20,611 bases of DNA from positions 1-20,611 of the forward strand of contig JAKSQI010000006.1 in the NCBI GenBank assembly GCA_024404215.1. The letters run 5' to 3'. A program made the position numbers and the translations under genes. Below, piece by piece: positions 13,075-19,175 of this stretch (the first letter of the stretch is position 1; each line of letters begins with the position of its first letter). Source of the DNA: Oscillospiraceae bacterium (GTDB lineage: Bacteria; Bacillota; Clostridia; Oscillospirales; Oscillospiraceae). A model generated the notes under the pieces. The model saw only the letters and a program-made list of their open reading frames with translations. It did not search any database and was not told where the DNA came from.

Positions 13075-13986
13075 ATGAAATCCCCTATGAAACAGGGCGT
13101 AGGGCTGGCCCTGCTGGCTGCAGCCCTTTATGCCCTGAACTCCCCCTTTTCCAAATGGCTGCTGTCCTACATGCCGGCGACCCTTATGGCCGGCTTCCTC
13201 TATTTGGGGGCAGGTCTGGGTATGCTTCCTATGGCGCTGGTGCGGCGCAGAAGGGGAAGCGCGGAAAGTCGGCTGACCCGGGCCGAGCTGCCCTTTACGC
13301 TGGCCATGATTGTGCTGGATATTGCTGCCCCTGTTTTTTTGCTCCTGGGCCTGAGCCGAACCACAGCCTCCCATGCTTCCCTGCTGAATAATTTTGAGAT
13401 TGTTGCCACGGCCATTATTGCTTTGGCTGCCTTTCGGGAGCGGATTTCCCCGCGCCTTTGGCTGGGCATTGGCTTTGTAACGGCTTCCTGCTGCCTGCTG
13501 TCCTTTGAGGATATCGGCAGCCTGACCTTTTCCCGGGGGAGCCTGTATGTTCTTTTGGCTGCCTGCTGTTGGGGCTTGGAAAACAACTGCACCAGAAAAA
13601 TCTCTTCAAAGGACCCGCTGGAAATCGTCCTGCTCAAGGGCATCTTTTCTGGCGGAGGCTCCTTGCTTATCGGGTTTTGCCTGGGTCAGCAAATAAAAGC
13701 TCCCTGGGCGATTCTGCCTATTCTGCTGTTAGGCTTTGTGGCCTATGGACTGAGCATTTACTTTTATGTTTATGCCCAGCGGCTTATGGGGGCTTCCCGA
13801 ACCGCGGCCTATTATGCGGTTGCCCCCTTTATCGGGGTTTTGCTGTCTCTGCTGGTTTTCCGGGAAAGGCCCGGCGGTCTCTTCCCGGTGGCACTGACCT
13901 GCATGCTGGTCGGAGCCTGGCTGGCTTCCCGGGATACCCCTCTGCGGGAAATACTTCCTCGCCGTAATAGCAAAAGAATGCTGTAA
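13075..13986 (+). CDS. DMT superfamily transporter (EamA type)
   Basis: A 303-residue inner membrane protein with ten predicted hydrophobic helices in two EamA repeats, the build of drug/metabolite exporters. The first repeat begins VGLALLAAALYALNSPFSKWL; a short conserved stretch LGLSRTTASHASLLNNFEIV, in which NF/E follows the fourth helix, is typical; the second repeat begins LYVLLAACCWGLENNCTRKI. The C-terminal RDTPLREILPRRNSKRML is cytosolic. I choose the ATG at 13075 because GGAG lies 7 bases upstream; a longer frame upstream passes through the operator region and encodes no membrane-like sequence. It faces a TetR regulator, so it is probably an inducible exporter of a toxic compound or metabolite, identity unknown. 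Confidence 0.9.
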   Translation: MKSPMKQGVGLALLAAALYALNSPFSKWLLSYMPATLMAGFLYLGAGLGMLPMALVRRRRGSAESRLTRAELPFTLAMIVLDIAAPVFLLLGLSRTTASHASLLNNFEIVATAIIALAAFRERISPRLWLGIGFVTASCCLLSFEDIGSLTFSRGSLYVLLAACCWGLENNCTRKISSKDPLEIVLLKGIFSGGGSLLIGFCLGQQIKAPWAILPILLLGFVAYGLSIYFYVYAQRLMGASRTAAYYAVAPFIGVLLSLLVFRERPGGLFPVALTCMLVGAWLASRDTPLREILPRRNSKRML

Positions 13987-14020
13987 AAAGTGCTGCTGTT
14001 CACAAACAGCAGCACTTTTT
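13985..14020. terminator. Perfect bidirectional terminator
   Basis: AAAAAGTGCTGCTGTT (13985-14000) is exactly complementary to AACAGCAGCACTTTTT (14005-14020), with a CACA loop. It begins inside the TAA stop codon of the DMT transporter and ends one base before the antiporter stop codon. Confidence 0.95.
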
Positions 14021-14021
14021 G

Positions 14022-15224
14022 TCAGTCGGCTTCTTTCTTCAGTAGGCGGCGGTAGCTCAGATCCATGCCGAAGGCGCCTAGAGGGGCCGTGATTAAAATG
14101 GACAGAACGGCGACGGAGAGCACAATTTTGCCGCAGCCCAGGCCCATGGAAAGGGGCACGGAGCCGATGGCGGCCTGTACCGTTGCCTTGGGCAGGTAGG
14201 ACAGCACGCAGAAGCAGCGCTCCCGGGTGTTCAGGTTTGTGCCCAGAAGGCAGAGCCAGGTGCCAAAAGAGCGGAAGAGCAGGCCAATGGCCAGCATGAG
14301 CAGGGCGGCAGGCCCGGCCTCAAGGGTGTAGCGGATATCCACCGCTGCCCCTACCAAAACAAAGAGGAGAATTTCAGCGGCCAGCCAAAGCTTGCCGAAT
14401 TTTTCAGACAGGCGGCGGGAGACAGAGGCTGTGCATTTGGCCTTCAAAACCATGGCCATGGACATAACGGCCAGCAGGCCGGATAGGGAAACCAGCCCCT
14501 CCAAAGCCCCTTCAATGGCTATGAGCAAAAAGGCAGCGCCTAAAATCACGATGACCTTGGTGCTGTTGCGCACAGTCTGTTTTTTTGTGTGGGCCCCTTC
14601 AAAAAAGAGATAAAGCAGGAATCCAAACAGCAGCCCCAGACCGATGCCCAGGAGGATGGAAAGAGGGATGCCTATAAAATCCATGGCGCGGACGCCGGTT
14701 CCCTGTTCCAGGTTGAGGAAAGTGGAAAAGAGGACAATGACAAACACGTCGTCCAGAGAGGCCCCGGCCAAAATCAACTGGGGGATGGATTTGTTTGTGC
14801 CGTATTTCTTCTCCATCAGCTGGACCATGCGGGGAACGACCACGGCAGGGGAGACGGCACCTAAAACGGCGCCCATGATGGCGGCCTCTTTAACGGTAAC
14901 CGGAAGAAAGCGGGGGGCCAGCAGAACAAAGGCCAAAATCTCCATCAGCGCCGGCAGGAAGGACATGAGCAGCGCCGGACGGCCCACCTTTTTCAGGTCT
15001 GACAGATTCAAAGAGAGGCCGGCTTTTATCAGAATGATAATAAGGGCTATTTTCCGCAGCTCCGGGGAGATTCCCAAAATGGATGGGTCCAGGGCATTTA
15101 AAACAAAGGGACCAAGCAAAATGCCCGTGGCCAGCATGCCGATAATCCGGGGAATGCGCAGCCTTTGGACTATGGCGGCCAAAGCAAGGCCAACCAGAAG
15201 AATCAGTGCCAGTGAAGTTAACAT
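14022..15224 (-). CDS. Cation:proton antiporter, fluoride-riboswitch controlled
   Basis: A 400-residue membrane protein of the monovalent cation:proton antiporter type (Kef/NhaP-like exchanger domain). It starts MLTSLALILLVGLALAAIVQ and shows IGMLATGILLGPFVL, an exchanger-domain signature, then GAVLGAVSPAVVVPRMVQL and GASLDDVFVIVLF, where the paired Asp residues are expected to carry the cation and protons. There are about 12 hydrophobic helices and no C-terminal TrkA-N domain. I place the start at 15222-15224, with AGGAGG about 6 bases upstream; the open frame extends 18 codons into the terminator of the riboswitch and should be ignored. Its leader is a fluoride riboswitch, so expression should rise with fluoride. 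Such antiporters are among the known, less common genes under this switch. Confidence 0.88.
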   Translation of the reverse strand: MLTSLALILLVGLALAAIVQRLRIPRIIGMLATGILLGPFVLNALDPSILGISPELRKIALIIILIKAGLSLNLSDLKKVGRPALLMSFLPALMEILAFVLLAPRFLPVTVKEAAIMGAVLGAVSPAVVVPRMVQLMEKKYGTNKSIPQLILAGASLDDVFVIVLFSTFLNLEQGTGVRAMDFIGIPLSILLGIGLGLLFGFLLYLFFEGAHTKKQTVRNSTKVIVILGAAFLLIAIEGALEGLVSLSGLLAVMSMAMVLKAKCTASVSRRLSEKFGKLWLAAEILLFVLVGAAVDIRYTLEAGPAALLMLAIGLLFRSFGTWLCLLGTNLNTRERCFCVLSYLPKATVQAAIGSVPLSMGLGCGKIVLSVAVLSILITAPLGAFGMDLSYRRLLKKEAD

Positions 15225-15255
15225 GTTTTTCCTCCTATGGTTTGCAGCAGGCAAA

Positions 15256-15303
15256 CAAAAAAGCCGATGCCCCTGCATAGAGTGTATGCAGAAGTCATCA
15301 GCT
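15256..15303 (-). terminator. Riboswitch expression platform: terminator
   Basis: On the minus strand the arm from 15303 (AGCTGATGACTTCTGCATA) pairs with TATGCAGGGGCATCGGCT ending at 15262, 18 pairs with one bulged A and several G-U pairs, then TTTTTT. The left arm takes in the last part of the aptamer, so folding of the aptamer and of the terminator exclude each other. Confidence 0.88.
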
Positions 15304-15348
15304 GAATCAGCGGTTTCGGTTACCCGGGGGAGAACTTCATTCCCTTAA
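15288..15348 (-). ncRNA. Fluoride riboswitch (crcB motif)
   Basis: Read on the minus strand, GGGAATGAAGTTCTCCC gives stem P1 (GGGA/TCCC) with the AUG-containing loop. CGG-GTAA-CCG adds a small inserted hairpin, AAACCGCTG-ATT-CAGC is the second stem, and CTGATGACTTCTGC closes the motif. The loop GAAGT is complementary to ACTTC, the defining pseudoknot. This order (GGxxAUGxxGUUCxCC, AAACCGC, CUGAUGxCU-CU-C) is that of the crcB/fluoride aptamer. A terminator overlapping the 3' half makes it an ON switch: fluoride stabilises the aptamer and lets transcription reach the antiporter. The aptamer begins only a few bases after the predicted transcription start. Confidence 0.92.
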
Positions 15349-15353
15349 CCCCG

Positions 15354-15382
15354 AGTATAGCAGAAAACGGGTCCGGACACAA
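15354..15382 (-). promoter_or_regulatory. Promoter of the riboswitch-antiporter unit
   Basis: TTGTGT (15377-15382), a 17-bp spacer and TATACT (15354-15359) on the minus strand. The start point falls at the G-run just before the aptamer, as expected for a riboswitch-led transcript. Confidence 0.8.
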
Positions 15383-15398
15383 GCAGAAAATGCAGCCC

Positions 15399-15431
15399 GC
15401 CGGCAGAGAAGGGATTCCGGTCTCTGCCGGC
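15399..15431 (-). terminator. Hairpin after the DUF1292 gene
   Basis: GCCGGCAGAGA pairs with TCTCTGCCGGC around an 11-base loop, starting about 10 bases after the DUF1292 stop. The tail is only GGGCTGCATTTTC, so termination may be partial. Confidence 0.6.
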
Positions 15432-15441
15432 AGACGGAGAA

Positions 15442-15735
15442 TTAATCTTCCTCTTCCAGTGCAGTGAGATAAGCCTCATAGGCGGTGGCTGCTGCGTTCA
15501 GCTCGGCCTCATCGTCAATATAGAAGAGCTGAATCTCTTCGCCATACTCTTCAAAACGGTACAGGTAGGTTTCCTCACCCAAGGTATCGTCAGCCTGAAT
15601 GGGGGCCATGGCCATGTAGAGCTTGCCGCTGCATTCAAATTCGTCCAGAATGGCGCACTCCAGGTCGGTACCGTCTTCCAAAGGAACGACGATGGTTTCT
15701 ACCTCAAATTCTTCCTGCATGATTTCTTCACTCAT
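15442..15735 (-). CDS. DUF1292 (YrzB-like, UPF0473) protein
   Basis: A small acidic protein of 97 residues. The core EFEVETIVVPLEDGTDLECAILDEFECSGKLYMAM, then ETYLYRFEEYGEEIQLFYIDDEAELNA, is the DUF1292 pattern, in which an opening hydrophobic strand is followed by a D-x-E-L-P/C hinge and an LYR strand. It is a very common companion of RNase-like and alanyl-tRNA synthetase genes in Firmicutes (yrzL-yrrK-yrzB), but here it stands alone. Function unknown. The ATG has AAGGAG about 8 bases upstream, and a promoter lies in the gap to the Smr gene. Confidence 0.85.
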   Translation of the reverse strand: MSEEIMQEEFEVETIVVPLEDGTDLECAILDEFECSGKLYMAMAPIQADDTLGEETYLYRFEEYGEEIQLFYIDDEAELNAAATAYEAYLTALEEED

Positions 15736-15777
15736 GTATTATGCTCCTTTTCAATAATAAACAGAATAATCCGCCAC

Positions 15778-15806
15778 AGTATGACGGAAAAGCTTCTTTT
15801 TTGCAA
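15778..15806 (-). promoter_or_regulatory. Promoter of the DUF1292 gene
   Basis: TTGCAA (15801-15806), 17 bp, CATACT (15778-15783) on the minus strand. Four and five of six consensus matches. Confidence 0.5.
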
Positions 15807-15825
15807 GAGAAAAAACAAAAAGATT

Positions 15826-16083
15826 TTACAGCTCCCGCAGAATCAAATCCGTTTCCCCTTGATTCAAACCCCGTTCTATCCGCAGCACCTTCGGATGCCT
15901 GCGGTAGCCTTCAGCCAATTCCTTCAAGGCAGTTCCCCCGTGAAAGCCATGGATAACCCGGATGCGGTAAACAGAGGGGCCGGCCTTTTTCAGCCGGGCG
16001 TTAATGGCTGCTTCGGCCTGGGTGCGGTTCATGCCGTGAAGGTCCAGCTCCTGTATGCCGGCGGACGGCTGCGAGAATCTCAT
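15826..16083 (-). CDS. Stand-alone Smr domain protein
   Basis: An 85-residue protein that is just the small MutS-related (Smr) domain. It shows LDLHGMNRTQAEAAI (motif LDLHG, about residues 13-17), RIRVIHGFHGGTALKEL (the HGxGxG/T loop, here HGFHGGT) and a terminal LNQGETDLILREL that matches GgxGaTvV.l. Such domains nick DNA or cleave RNA in collided-ribosome rescue (MutS2, SmrB); stand-alone ones may do either. HGFHGGT retains the catalytic-site His. The ATG overlaps the upstream stop (ATGA), so it is translationally coupled to the DUF3237 gene. Confidence 0.88.
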   Translation of the reverse strand: MRFSQPSAGIQELDLHGMNRTQAEAAINARLKKAGPSVYRIRVIHGFHGGTALKELAEGYRRHPKVLRIERGLNQGETDLILREL

Positions 16084-16754
16084 GGCCGAATCAAAGTGCC
16101 GTCATCGCTGATGACGCCCTGCTGCCAGAGGGCAGACAGCAGCTGCTTGGCTTCGGAACGGGGAATGCCCAGTTCCCGGGACAGAAGATCCGCGTCCAGA
16201 CACTCGTGGTGGCTGCCGAGGGCAGTGGCTGCCAGAAGAAGCCGTTTTTCAGCTGCGTTGATATCACCGGCAGGCCCGGCGGCCGGAGCTGCCGGTTCCG
16301 AAGCCTTCTCTTCCTTTGGCGCGGCCGGTGCATCCTTCTCAATATCAAAAATGAGGATATCCACGCCCACCTCGGTGCCGTGACCCTCTGCCCGGAAGCG
16401 GGCGGTGTGCAGATAGGGGGCCAACAAGGGGCTGTCGGTTAAAAAGGTAGGGGTGGCGTCAAAGTAGGGCTTGGGGGCGCCGTCCCGCTGAAAATAGCCG
16501 TTGTTTTCTACAAAAAGCTTGCAGGGGCTGCCGGAGGAGTCGGTTCCTTCAAACATGTAGCGGGCGCACATGTGGCGGACGCCGGCAGCATTAACCTGCT
16601 GCACATCGGCGGCGCCGGGCAGAACTTTGCCGGTAAAAAGGGGGCTTTCCACCGTTCCGGTGAAGGGGATGATAACAGCGGAACGTGAACCGGCTTCCAT
16701 GTGGCTAACCAGCTCGTGATTGAGGACAATATGAAAGGTCATAATGGGATTCAT
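16080..16754 (-). CDS. DUF3237 domain protein with C-terminal winged-helix
   Basis: A 224-residue fusion. Residues 1-140 resemble DUF3237, a beta-barrel family of unknown role: FTGTVESPLFTGKVLPGAADV, then MCARYMFEGTDSSG, VENNGYF, ATPTFLTDSPLLAPYLHTARF and GTEVGVDILIFDI, where the family has PtFeTgd..Y.WLn. A Pro/Ala/Glu linker (141-164) joins it to a C-terminal segment (165-222: INAAEKRLLLAA, ADLLSRELGIPRSEAKQLLS, QQGVISDDGTLIRP) that reads as a winged helix. DUF3237 proteins are normally about 150 residues, so the tail is an addition. The ATG at 16754 has only a weak AGAG ribosome binding site. Smr is coupled downstream. Function unknown. Confidence 0.7.
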   Translation of the reverse strand: MNPIMTFHIVLNHELVSHMEAGSRSAVIIPFTGTVESPLFTGKVLPGAADVQQVNAAGVRHMCARYMFEGTDSSGSPCKLFVENNGYFQRDGAPKPYFDATPTFLTDSPLLAPYLHTARFRAEGHGTEVGVDILIFDIEKDAPAAPKEEKASEPAAPAAGPAGDINAAEKRLLLAATALGSHHECLDADLLSRELGIPRSEAKQLLSALWQQGVISDDGTLIRP

Positions 16755-16810
16755 GCAGCATCACTCTTTTCTGTTATTTCATTGAAACAGCATATCACAA
16801 ATGCAGACAG

Positions 16811-16838
16811 AAAGGAATACTTGCAAGCGGATTCCTTT
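16811..16838. promoter_or_regulatory. Nested dyad over the macro-SGNH promoter
   Basis: AAAGGAAT (16811-16818) and ATTCCTTT (16831-16838) are exact inverse repeats flanking CTTGCAAG (16820-16827), itself a perfect palindrome. The centre covers the likely -35 TTGCAA. It resembles an operator. Confidence 0.4.
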
Positions 16839-16849
16839 TGTGGCATAGT
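16821..16849 (+). promoter_or_regulatory. Weak promoter candidate for the macro-SGNH gene
   Basis: TTGCAA (16821-16826), a 17-bp spacer and CATAGT (16844-16849). Four of six at each element. Start codon about 29 bases downstream of the predicted start. Confidence 0.35.
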
Positions 16850-16884
16850 GTAGAAAGATACTACCAAGCAAAGAGGGAATTCCC

Positions 16885-18102
16885 ATGCCTATTACCATTG
16901 TTCATAAAAGTATTATCAATCTGGAAGCCGATGCCATAGTCAATGCTGCCAATGAGAGCCTGCTGGAGGGCGGCGGTGTCTGCGGTGCCATTTTTAAAGC
17001 CGCCGGGGAGCAGGAACTGGCAGAAGCCTGTGCTGCCTATGGCCATTGTGACACAGGGCGAGCCGTGATTACTCCCGGTTTTCGCAGCAGGGCTGACTAT
17101 ATCATTCATGCCGTTGGGCCTGTTTGGCAAGGAGGAAACCAGGGAGAGCCCCGAAAGCTTTATCAGGCCTATAAGCGCTCGCTGGAATTGGCGGTGGTGA
17201 ACGGCTGCAGCAGCATTGCCTTCCCTTTGATTTCCTCAGGCATTTACGGCTATCCCAAGGAGAAGGCTTGGGAACAGGGGCTGACGGCCTGCCTGGATTA
17301 TTTAAAGCAGAATCCCGGCCATGACCTGCAGATTATTTTTGCCGTAACCTCCGACGCGGATTGGACGCTGGGAACCCGCATTCTAAAGAACCTTATGGAG
17401 GGGCCGAATTCCGGAAAGCTTCTGGCGGATTCCGGTGAAGAGGGCCGACGGGAGGCTAAGCGGGTGCTCTGCTTCGGTGATTCCTTGACCTGGGGCTACG
17501 ACCCGGCCAGCCGACAGCGTTTTTCGTCGGCCAACCGATGGACCGGCGTGCTGCAAAGCCGCCTGGGTGCCGGCTGGGTGGTCATTGAGGAAGGCCAAAA
17601 CGGCCGCACCATTGCCGTGGATGATCCGGCGGAAGGGGAGAAGAATGGCCTTACCTACCTCTTGCCCTGCCTGGAAAGCCAGAGCCCTTTGGATGCCATG
17701 ATTGTGATGCTGGGCAGCAATGACTGCAAGCAGAAATTTGGCTACTCACCCATGGATATTGCCGGGGAGATGCAGACCTTCCTGGAAAAGGTACAGAGCT
17801 ACAACCGTTTTCGCCTGCAGGATACCATGAAGGTAATTCGGGTGTCTCCGCCTCTGCTGGGGGAAGGCCTGAAGTCATCCTGGCTGGGGGAAAGCTTTGG
17901 GCCCGAGGCAAGAAGGGTTTCCCAGGGGCTGGCAGGCTGGTACAAGAAGCTGGCAGAGCTCTACGGCTGCCGATTTGTGGATGCCTCCCTGTTGGTGGAG
18001 GCCAGCCCGGTGGATGCCGTTCATTTGGACGCTGCCAACCAGTGCAAGCTGGGGCGGGCTCTGGCGAATGAAATGGAAAGGCTTTTTCCACCGGAAAAAT
18101 AA
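16885..18102 (+). CDS. Macro domain fused to SGNH esterase
   Basis: A 405-residue two-domain protein. Residues 1-170 are a macro domain that should bind ADP-ribose or a derivative: DAIVNAANESLLEGGGVCGA (16-35), YIIHAVGPVW (72-81) and FPLISSGIYGYP (113-124). MacroD/YmdB enzymes have GGGVDG; here the catalytic Asp position is Cys33. Residues 193-400 are an SGNH hydrolase, very like the Mycobacterium MsAcT arylesterase/acyltransferase: CFGDSLTWGYDP (nucleophile Ser200), EEGQNGRT (Gly240), MLGSNDCK (Asn279) and DAVHLD (Asp377, His380), all intact. A plausible substrate is an acylated ADP-ribose such as O-acetyl-ADP-ribose, recognised by one half and deacylated by the other; that is inference. GAGGG lies 8 bases before the ATG. 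Single-gene unit. Confidence 0.93.
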   Translation: MPITIVHKSIINLEADAIVNAANESLLEGGGVCGAIFKAAGEQELAEACAAYGHCDTGRAVITPGFRSRADYIIHAVGPVWQGGNQGEPRKLYQAYKRSLELAVVNGCSSIAFPLISSGIYGYPKEKAWEQGLTACLDYLKQNPGHDLQIIFAVTSDADWTLGTRILKNLMEGPNSGKLLADSGEEGRREAKRVLCFGDSLTWGYDPASRQRFSSANRWTGVLQSRLGAGWVVIEEGQNGRTIAVDDPAEGEKNGLTYLLPCLESQSPLDAMIVMLGSNDCKQKFGYSPMDIAGEMQTFLEKVQSYNRFRLQDTMKVIRVSPPLLGEGLKSSWLGESFGPEARRVSQGLAGWYKKLAELYGCRFVDASLLVEASPVDAVHLDAANQCKLGRALANEMERLFPPEK

Positions 18103-18121
18103 GGCCTTGGCCCCAGAAAAG

Positions 18122-18154
18122 AAAAACCGGAAACCTTCAGTGGGTTTCCGGTTT
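18122..18154. terminator. Bidirectional terminator between macro-SGNH and EFR1
   Basis: AAACCGGAAACC (18124-18135) pairs with GGTTTCCGGTTT (18143-18154). U-rich tails: TTTCTT on plus and TTTTTC on minus. Confidence 0.85.
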
Positions 18155-18184
18155 CTTGGTTGACAGGGGGGAAAAGGCCAGACC

Positions 18185-18952
18185 TTACTCGGCCGGGGTT
18201 TCCTCGCAGTGTGCCTTTTTACGAAGGTCCGGGTGCTTCCAGCGGACTCTTCCCTGGGTTCTTTTGCCGTATTGGATGGCACCGCAGCGGATGCAGGACA
18301 TGCAGTGGGCGCAGCGATCCTTCACCCAAACCGGGTGCCCGTCGCTCATTTGAATGGCACCCACCGGACAGCGGGCGGCACAGGCACCGCAGCCTACACA
18401 GCTGTCGTCTACCCAGAATTTTTTTGTGCCCCGTCCGTTGGCGTACAGGGGATACATCAGGGCAGTCATGGCTTTGGCTTTGGCCGAGGCACTTTCGGTG
18501 GGAATTTCCCTGCGGGAGATGGCTTCGCGGATTTCAGCCAGGCGGATTTCGGCCTGAGCCAGAACCTCCTGCTGCTTTTCTTCAGGGGATAGCTCGTATA
18601 GAACGACATAGTTGTCAGGCATCTTAAGAGAAAAGACGGCGTCAACCTCCGCACCCAGCTGGCTGCGCAGCATGTCACCGGCGGCAAAGGTGTCAGCCCC
18701 GCAGGTAATGACAGACCACAGGTAGAAGGGAGCCACGGCAAAGCGAACCTTGCGGACAAAATGGCGTACGACAGAGGGCAAACCACCATAGTATACGGGG
18801 AATACGAAGCCTATGGATTCCTCTTCCTCAGGGCAGAAGTCCCAGGTCTTGTCCCGGCAGCATTCGGCCATGTCATACAGGGCTTCCCCTTCTCCGGCCA
18901 GAGCTTTAGCGGCATGAAGGGAATTGCCGGTTCCGGAAAAATAAAAAATCAT
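18185..18952 (-). CDS. EFR1 family ferredoxin: flavodoxin-like domain plus 2[4Fe-4S]
   Basis: A 255-residue redox protein. The N-terminal half starts MIFYFSGTGNSLHAAKAL, the phosphate-binding loop of flavodoxins that holds FMN, and continues IGFVFPVYYGGLPSVVRHFV as in EFR1 proteins. The C-terminal third carries DSCVGCGACAARCPVGAI, a full CxxCxxCxxxCP cluster motif, and DRCAHCMSCIRCGAIQYG, in which the final Cys-Pro is Cys-Gly. Such fusions move electrons between flavin and iron-sulfur partners; the partner is unknown. I start at 18950-18952, with AAAGGA about 7 bases upstream; the upstream extension of 13 codons lacks sequence similarity. It is divergent from the DAHP synthase gene and ends in a shared terminator. 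Confidence 0.9.
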   Translation of the reverse strand: MIFYFSGTGNSLHAAKALAGEGEALYDMAECCRDKTWDFCPEEEESIGFVFPVYYGGLPSVVRHFVRKVRFAVAPFYLWSVITCGADTFAAGDMLRSQLGAEVDAVFSLKMPDNYVVLYELSPEEKQQEVLAQAEIRLAEIREAISRREIPTESASAKAKAMTALMYPLYANGRGTKKFWVDDSCVGCGACAARCPVGAIQMSDGHPVWVKDRCAHCMSCIRCGAIQYGKRTQGRVRWKHPDLRKKAHCEETPAE

Positions 18953-18989
18953 AAGTAATCCTTTCTCAGAAAACGGGCATGTATCTATC

Positions 18990-19008
18990 ACAGTATATAA
19001 TATAGTGT
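18990..19008. promoter_or_regulatory. Near-palindrome over the EFR1 promoter
   Basis: ACA-G-TATAT-A-ATATA-G-TGT is a 19-bp near-perfect palindrome with one mismatched pair. It covers the likely -10 of EFR1 (TATATT on minus). A regulator site is possible; AT-rich promoters can also look like this by chance. Confidence 0.4.
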
Positions 19009-19027
19009 ACCACCGGGCCTTTGGTAA
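18999..19027 (-). promoter_or_regulatory. Promoter candidate for EFR1
   Basis: TTACCA (19022-19027), 17 bp, TATATT (18999-19004) on the minus strand; four and five of six consensus matches. Confidence 0.45.
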
Positions 19028-19088
19028 GTAAAGACAGAAAAAACGGAAGATAACAGGAAAAATTTATTACTTTAAAGCGATAAAGCAA

Positions 19089-19117
19089 TTGAAATCAAAG
19101 GTACCATAGTGTATAAT
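19089..19117 (+). promoter_or_regulatory. Promoter of the DAHP synthase gene
   Basis: TTGAAA (19089-19094), a 17-bp spacer and TATAAT (19112-19117). A 6-bp GC-rich hairpin, CTCCCC-GGC-GGGGAG (19128-19142), would sit at the very start of the message and may protect it from decay. I see no leader peptide or attenuator. Confidence 0.85.
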
Positions 19118-19175
19118 AGGCGTCACACTCCCCGGCGGGGAGACAGTAGAGTAACAGGAAAAAGAGGAAATTGAC

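Noticed and set aside
15225..15278. An 18-codon N-terminal extension of the antiporter
   Set aside because: It lies within the riboswitch terminator, has no ribosome binding site, and the AGGAGG sits before the ATG at 15224.
18990..19008. The EFR1 promoter palindrome as a third NrdR box
   Set aside because: It is 19 bp with a different core spacing from the 16-bp NrdR box, and no paired second copy lies one or three helical turns away.
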